The notes under the pieces were generated by a model that searched no databases, was not told the origin of the DNA, and saw only the letters and a program-made list of their open reading frames with translations. 64,000 nucleotides of DNA from Dacryopinax spathularia (lineage: Eukaryota > Basidiomycota > Dacrymycetes > Dacrymycetales > Dacrymycetaceae): positions 2,480,001 to 2,544,000 of the forward strand of contig JBBPFI010000001.1 in the NCBI GenBank assembly GCA_037974965.1, in the 5' to 3' direction. The position numbers and the translations under genes are program-made. This document shows positions 58,401 to 64,000 of this stretch, in pieces (position 1 is the stretch's first letter; each line of letters starts with the position of its first letter).

Positions 58401-59693
58401 GAGATAGGGTTGATGAGCGGGTCGAAGTAGAACGCCGGCAGATCTGGATCGTCCGTCCGGATATAGATGCTCTTTGGCACGTGGTACGGGCTGATATGCA
58501 CCGAGCGAGGGAGCGAGTTGTACAAGTGCTGGAAGGCGACCTTGTACTCCGTCCTTATCTGCTGGCGGATGATGATCTTGTTTATGTCGTTGAACTCGTT
58601 TCAGTCCTCGTCGAACGAGTCCATGTCGCGAAACAGGGGCTCGAACTTTGGCCCGCCGGGGATGGCGACGTTGAGCGCTTTAGCGGTGAAGAAGGATTTC
58701 TCGTCAAAGAGGTAGAAGACGTTGTTGTCCGTGTAGTCGGACAATACCATGCGGCCAAATCGGTAAAGGGTGGACATGATGGGCAGGTTGAGGTTCCAGT
58801 ACCGGTAGGACGGGCCGTTGACGTGTGGGGTATCGACAAGAGGCTTGAAATCGTAGAACCAGTCGGCGATCGCCCCGTCCTCCTCGGGGTCAAGCTCCAG
58901 CTGGATAGCCTCGAGGGGCTCGACATCGAGGATATTGTCGCCGTAGTCTAGGGGAGGCTCCTCGTCGTCGAATGGCGGGAAGCGCATACACTTGAAGTGC
59001 CGCCTGTCGCGCTTCTCTCGACGCATGGCGATCCACATCGTGCTGCATTGCGCGCGGTAGACAGGCTCGATCACGCGCGGGATCTCGTTGACGAACGAGA
59101 TCGCACCGGTAATATGGTACAGCACGGGTACTTCGCGTACTTGCTATAAGAGGTGTAGTGAGTCAGCATGATGAACGCACTCGACAGCAGGAGCAGGAAC
59201 TCACCTCCCACGGGAAAGGCATATTCTCCAACAACTTCAACACGGCATGCGGTACTACATACTTGGGCGCTCCCAAGTATACACGCTTATCGTTCCGGAA
59301 CTTGCGATTCGACATATCCCCATGATCTTCCTCACATGCTCCGGCGGGAGGTCCTGTACAAATCACACAACACACATCAGCTTCCAACTCATGGACATAG
59401 TGGGGAGAGAGAAGGAGACGCACCGCTTTCCGAGGATCTACAAACCCACCACGCCTCTTCTCCCCATATCGGCGGTTTTGCATCTGGACCCATTTCTGAC
59501 TCTTTTGCTTCAAGGCTTCGGGGGATAACCTGCTGCCTCCCGCTTGTGCTCCATTCGCTGGCCCATTCCCGTTCGGTGCTGAGCCAGAGGCAGAGGGCAC
59601 GTGGATCTGACCTGTATACGGGTTGCCGGAGCTCCGATGGTCATCATATGGGCGGAGCTCCGTCTTTTGGAGGCAAATCTCAGAACGATTCAA
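52429..59693 (-). pseudogene. PRP8: PRP8 spliceosomal U5 snRNP protein homologue, multiply disrupted
   Basis: Almost the whole PRP8 protein can be followed from the DKRVYLG region (about 59270) to the Jab1/MPN end (about 52430): PROCN, RT-like, linker, endonuclease-like, RNase H-like and Jab1/MPN segments, with at least five GT-AG introns still in place. Against the strongly conserved family sequence I see these lesions: a 10-bp loss near 59325; a TGA for Trp at 58601-58603; a 2-bp loss near 57072; an 8-bp tandem duplication at 56600-56615; a TGA for Trp at 54935-54937; a 1-bp gain near 54087; a 1-bp loss near 52526; and a stop at 52429 that removes about the last 50 residues. PRP8 is essential, so an intact copy must exist elsewhere, or the sequence is wrong. 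Start uncertain: the first in-frame Met at 59693 lies in palindrome-bearing DNA. Confidence 0.85.
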
Positions 59694-61410
59694 CCGGACC
59701 TCCGTGCATCAGTGAGGTAATGTGGTTCTGACATAGGGTCCACTCACTCGCCCACCCACCCATCCTTAGTCCCAATACCGTCACGGTCTCAAATCCGGTG
59801 CGCGTACGTACATATCCCAATAGAGGCAGGCTGTGACCCGTTATGCTGGGGAGGAAAGACTGACTCAAGCCAGCAGTACGGTCGCATTCCGCACGGTTTT
59901 CTCTCTTTCCGCCTTTCCTAGTCTGGCCAGTCAGAAGAGTCAGCAACCGCCGCTCATCCCAAGAATAGCCCAAGATCAACCATCAACCGTAACGCCAACC
60001 CACCGGGTCCTTCATTCGGCGCAAAAATGGTCGATACCGTAAATCGAGAGCGAGATCATCGGACGCCTTGCGCGATCTGTTTGGTTCTGTTCGCGTCGGA
60101 GGACTATGGGTTGCGGACCTCCGAACGAGTACCGCTCGGTGGGGTTTAGAGGCTTTGGGTTATCGCCGACTCTTGTCTGTTCCACCAGAAATGGACAAGC
60201 TCGACCCGCCCCTGAGCAAGCCCAACATCCAGGCCATAGAATAAACTCGCAAACAACCACAGTACTATAGAAACGTCAACACCCCCAAACCCACCGGAAA
60301 ACACCCACCGTCCTCCCCTCCCCCTCAACCCTCCCAACCCAAAGCTTAAACCCGACCAAAAACAACCCCGCTTAGCGCCGACCGATTCAGTTCCCCCTTA
60401 GGTCCGAACCTTGGCGGTCTGGTATGGCCGAAATGGACGGAATGTTAAGGTTATCTCCGAGCCCGTTTGAGTCTCAGAGTCTGTTCTGGTTAGGCTTTGA
60501 ATAGCGAGGCTTGGGCAGAGGCTGGTCATCTCCGTCATCTATCAGTGAACCGAACAGCGTATCGTCCCACCCAAGCTCAGAACTAAATACGAAAATAGCC
60601 TCTGTGTCGCACATCAACGACGAGCTGCGCAGGACGAGCTGCGAACACGCGTCGATGACGGCATCCCACACGCCCCTCGTTCGGTCCCTTCCTTCCCTTC
60701 CTTCCCAGCCCTTCTTTCTCAGCCCGAGACCGAGAAACTGGCCACGCTCAGCCTAAATTTCCACAAGGAACTTCGCTGGCATTCGATGCGTTTCTGTGTG
60801 TGTTCGGCCGCGAAAAGGGATGTGCCTGCCATCTTTTCCATGAGGGTGGCAGGCCGTGATGCACGGGCACGGGCACGAGCACGGGCCGACGATGCGCTCA
60901 TCCCCTGCGCATGGTGGGTGCTCGTTGACCTGATCTCGGACGACCACGGGGCTGAAGGTATATTCATAGCTGCCTCGCAGGCCAAACGGGCGGTTCTGTT
61001 TATCCTCCCTCCCTCCATCTTCGCCTCGCATCATCCTCCCGGCCGACGGGAACGCTAGCAAGACCAGCTCGGCAGCTCGGACGCGAGCCGCTCGTCGTCC
61101 TCTCTTCTCTCGGTGGTGGACTTTGCCAGATCTTGCCATCGGACCATCTTGCCATCCCGCCATTCCGCTATCCTCCCGGTCGGACTTGAACTTGCTAGCA
61201 GAGCCGCAGAGCCGCAGAGCCGCAGAGGGTCGTCGATTTCCTCTATCTACTCGCTTGCACCTTTCTGCACTCGAACTCGGTGGTCTATCCCCTTCAGTCG
61301 TTCTCTCCTTGATACGTAACGACCACCTCGTCCTTCCCTCGCCGTTCATCCCCCCCCTGCTGCTCGTCGCCATCCCTCCCTTGCTCGACAACCCGGACAA
61401 TCTTATCGCG
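59694..61410. other. Intergenic: PRP8 5' side and copper radical oxidase promoter region
   Basis: CGGACCTCCG at 59695 and 60114, with CGGAGCTCCG at 59637 and 59653 just inside the PRP8 start region. Near 61199-61227 the 9-bp unit GAGCCGCAG is repeated about three times. No gene supported. Confidence 0.5.
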
Positions 61411-63737
61411 ATGCCCGCCTCCCTACTAACCGCGGCCCTCCTCCCCCTCCTAGCCCTCGCCGCCCCCCGCCCCCAACCCCAAGCCAACCAAGAAACAGCC
61501 ACCCTCCTCGCAACCGCCACAGCCGTCCTCTACCCCGGTGTCTCCTCCTCGCAAGGCTCATCACCAGCAACAGCAGCCTTCCCCGCTGCGTCCACTTCTC
61601 CCGCCGGCGTCTCTGTGGCTGGGCAGCCATTGAGGAATGGGACGATAAACCAGTTTGAGATCGTTGGGAATTCGGGTGTTAGTGCGCAGCAGGTTCGTCA
61701 CTCCTTCCCCCGACTCCTGCCACCCTGGAGCTCAATATATGCGTGTAGATGTTCCTCGGCACGCTTAACAAACTCTATATACTTGACAAGACCGAGAATA
61801 ACCCGAATATGCAGGTGGACGGGTTTCCCGCTTGGGGGTCTGGTGCGTCTTTTTCCCTTTCTGCAACGTCCCCAAACCTGCATATATGCGCTTGGAACTG
61901 ATGAGGGGTGGGGTAGAGTACGATATTGCGACTGATACTGTGCGGGGAATGTTCGTGCTCTCCAACACTTTCTGCGCTGGTAAGCACTGGTCAATAAGGG
62001 TACAGATGAGGAGAAGTCGTTAACGTGGCGATGTTGTAGCTGGTGCTCCATTGGGGAACGGCTCCTGGGTAAACTTCGGCGGCAACCAAGCCGTCACATG
62101 GGGCGGCCTGACCGCCACTTCCCAAACCGGTGGCCCGCCATACGACGACTGGGACGGCGGCAAGGCGGTGCGCTTGCTCGATCCGTGTGATGATGAGACG
62201 TGCAACTGGGTTGATCTGACGCCTATGACTACGAGGAGGTGGTATCCCAGTGTGGAGCCGTTGGAGGATGGGAGCGTTATTGTCGTACGTCCCTTCTCTT
62301 CCCCCACTCGATTAAAAGTGTAGAGAGCTGAGCCTGATGCGGTGGGTGTAGCTGGGGGGCGACGAATGGGGTGGATACGTGAATGACGCCAGTCAGAACA
62401 ACCCCACCATCGAGTATTTCCCCTCGCGCGGCGCGCCCATCGGGCTGAACATACTCAACAACACCCTCCCCGCGAACCTCTTCCCCCTCACGTGGCTCCT
62501 CCCGTCCGGCAACCTCCTCATCCAGACTAACTGGGCCACAGAGATATTCGACTACAAGAACGCGGTCGAGTACCCTCTCCCTAACATCCCGAACGCGGTG
62601 CGCACATACCCCGGATCAGGAGCAACGGCCATGCTTCCCCTCACACCGGCGAATAACTGGACAGCGACGATCCTTTTCTGCGGAGGGACCAACCTGCAGC
62701 CCGACCAATGGGTGACGAACTGGAACATCGCCGCTTACCCCGCTGACGAGTCCTGCGTCTCTATCTCGCCCGACGTGGGGAGCGAATGGACATACGACTC
62801 TACCCTCCCCGAAGGACGCACAATGGGTCAACTCATCCTCCTCCCTGACGGCACGCTCTTCCTGGTCAACGGGGGCGGGACAGGAACAGCAGGATACGGG
62901 AATGATAGTTGGGCAATCGGCCATTCCTACGCTGACAACCCGGTCCTAACTCCACTCATCTACGACCCCTCCAAGCCCGCCGGAGATTCCCGCTGGTCCC
63001 GCGCAGGACTGGGGAGCAGCACGATTCCTCGGTTGTATCACTCCTCCGCCCTGCTCCTACCAGACGGGAGCGTGTTCATAGCTGGCTCGAACCCAAACCC
63101 GGACTATACAGTCGGCCCCGGGGTCAAATACCCCACCGAATACAGGACGGAGAGGTTCTATCCGTGGTACTACAACCTCCGCCGGCCGGCTCCCCAGTCC
63201 CTACCCTCCACAATAACGTACGGCGGACAACCATTCGACGTCCCTCTCACCGCTGCCGACCTCCAGCAACCGGGCGGTATAGCCAACGCCAGCTGTATAA
63301 TAATCCGCACAGGGTTCTCAACGCACGCAATGAACATGGCCCAACGTTTCGTCCAGCTCGCCTCCTCCTACACCGGTAACGCAGACGGCTCAGGCACCTT
63401 ACACTGCTCGCAGCTCCCGCCTAACCCTGCCGTCTTGGCCCCGGGCCCCGCGCTACTGTTTGTGGTCGTTGGGGGCGTGCCGAGTGTGGGGGAGATGATC
63501 ATGGTTGGTTCGGGCCAGATAGGGACGCAGGAGGTGTTGGAGGTGGGGGAGTTGCCGAAGAGCAGTTTGCCGGGGAGTACGGCTGCTAGCTCGGGGGGTG
63601 GGAATGGGACGAGCTCGGGTTCGGGTGGTGGCGGGCAGAGCTCTTCGGGAATACGGATCGCGTCGTTGGATGGGCTGGTGTTGGTGGGAGGAGCGCTGGT
63701 GGGAGGGCTGATCCTCGGCGCGGGGCTGTGGCTATAA
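61411..63737 (+). CDS. Copper radical oxidase (glyoxal-oxidase-like, AA5 family), GPI-anchor type
   Basis: Five exons join in frame: 61411-61692, 61749-61842, 61917-61979, 62040-62284, 62352-63737, giving 689 residues. An N-terminal signal peptide (SLLTAALLPLLALAAPRP) suggests secretion. The expected radical-copper ligands are present: Cys in NTFCAG (for the Cys-Tyr crosslink), Tyr in RRWYPS, Tyr-His in PRLYHSSALLLPDGS and His in FSTHAMNMAQRF. A Gly/Ser-rich linker and a hydrophobic C-terminal tail (LVLVGGALVGGLILGAGLWL) fit a GPI-anchored form. These enzymes oxidise aldehydes or alcohols to make hydrogen peroxide for extracellular peroxidases. All introns are GT-AG and no lesion is seen. The exact substrate cannot be told. 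Confidence 0.93.
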
Positions 63738-64000
63738 AGGCTATAACCGCTCTTGCCCTCTGAACGGTTTGTTCGAGATGTCCATTCACGATCATTCTGT
63801 GCATCATTCGGACTTTTATGTTTCGTCACATACTTATCATCCCTATCAAGGACTTCTAATACTCCTTCCCGTTCGTTTTACCTCTTCCACACTGTTGGGT
63901 CAAGGGGCTGGGGGGCGGGAAGGTGCTGTAGCTCGTATCATGCTGTGACCGGTTTTGGAGTACTGGCTGGACAAGGGAGAAACAGGACTCTTATGTAGCT
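63738..64000. other. 3' flank of the copper radical oxidase gene
   Basis: Contains the expected 3' untranslated region; nothing else recognised. Confidence 0.5.

Noticed and set aside
1-64000. tRNA or rRNA genes
   Set aside because: I looked for T-arm-like GGTTCRANYCC with matching acceptor stems and for rRNA-like blocks and found none I could support by eye; a covariance-model search would be needed.

Overview
The window looks like nuclear DNA of a filamentous basidiomycete, probably an Agaricomycete. The evidence is many short (about 45-65 bp) GT-AG introns, several F-box proteins, a multi-exon PRP8 homologue, a GPI-anchored-type copper radical oxidase, and Ty3/gypsy retrotransposons whose copies differ mainly by CpG to TpG/CpA changes. 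I cannot name the genus from sequence alone.

Left third (1-20.6 kb): a nested retrotransposon block. An old, broken Ty3/gypsy element (plus strand, 5' end outside the window, 3' LTR at 20254-20591) carries an antisense, intron-containing passenger gene. That gene was split twice: by a younger, nearly complete copy of the same element on the minus strand (3935-13820; 345-bp LTRs, CCAG target duplication), and by a 4.7-kb insert (14104-18789) holding an unrecognised multi-exon gene and a 30-G run. The younger element has gag-protease, pol, and an 11-exon, 627-codon antisense gene with paired CxxC motifs between integrase and the 3' LTR.

Middle (20.6-47 kb): accessory, repeat-rich DNA. It holds a MITE-like inverted repeat, two members of an unknown nuclear-type protein family (22.4 and 43.0 kb), a PIF1-type helicase gene plus a second copy of its 3' end, three F-box genes, and a 2.9-kb segmental duplication (31.7-34.6 and 43.7-46.5 kb) containing a 93-bp repeat and an 8-bp minisatellite. 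Scattered through the non-genic parts is a striking 10-bp palindrome, CGGANNTCCG (most often CGGAGCTCCG).

Right third (47-64 kb): mostly ordinary genes. A paralogue pair of unknown function (40.7-41.9 and 47.1-48.3 kb) shares one exon structure. The second copy is divergent from a complete RAD9 checkpoint-clamp gene (48.6-50.6 kb). A full-length but badly broken PRP8 homologue occupies 52.4-59.7 kb on the minus strand. An intact copper radical oxidase (glyoxal-oxidase-like) closes the window at 61.4-63.7 kb.

The items most worth following up are the antisense spliced passenger gene inside the retrotransposon, the dispersed CGGANNTCCG palindrome, and the multiply disrupted PRP8.
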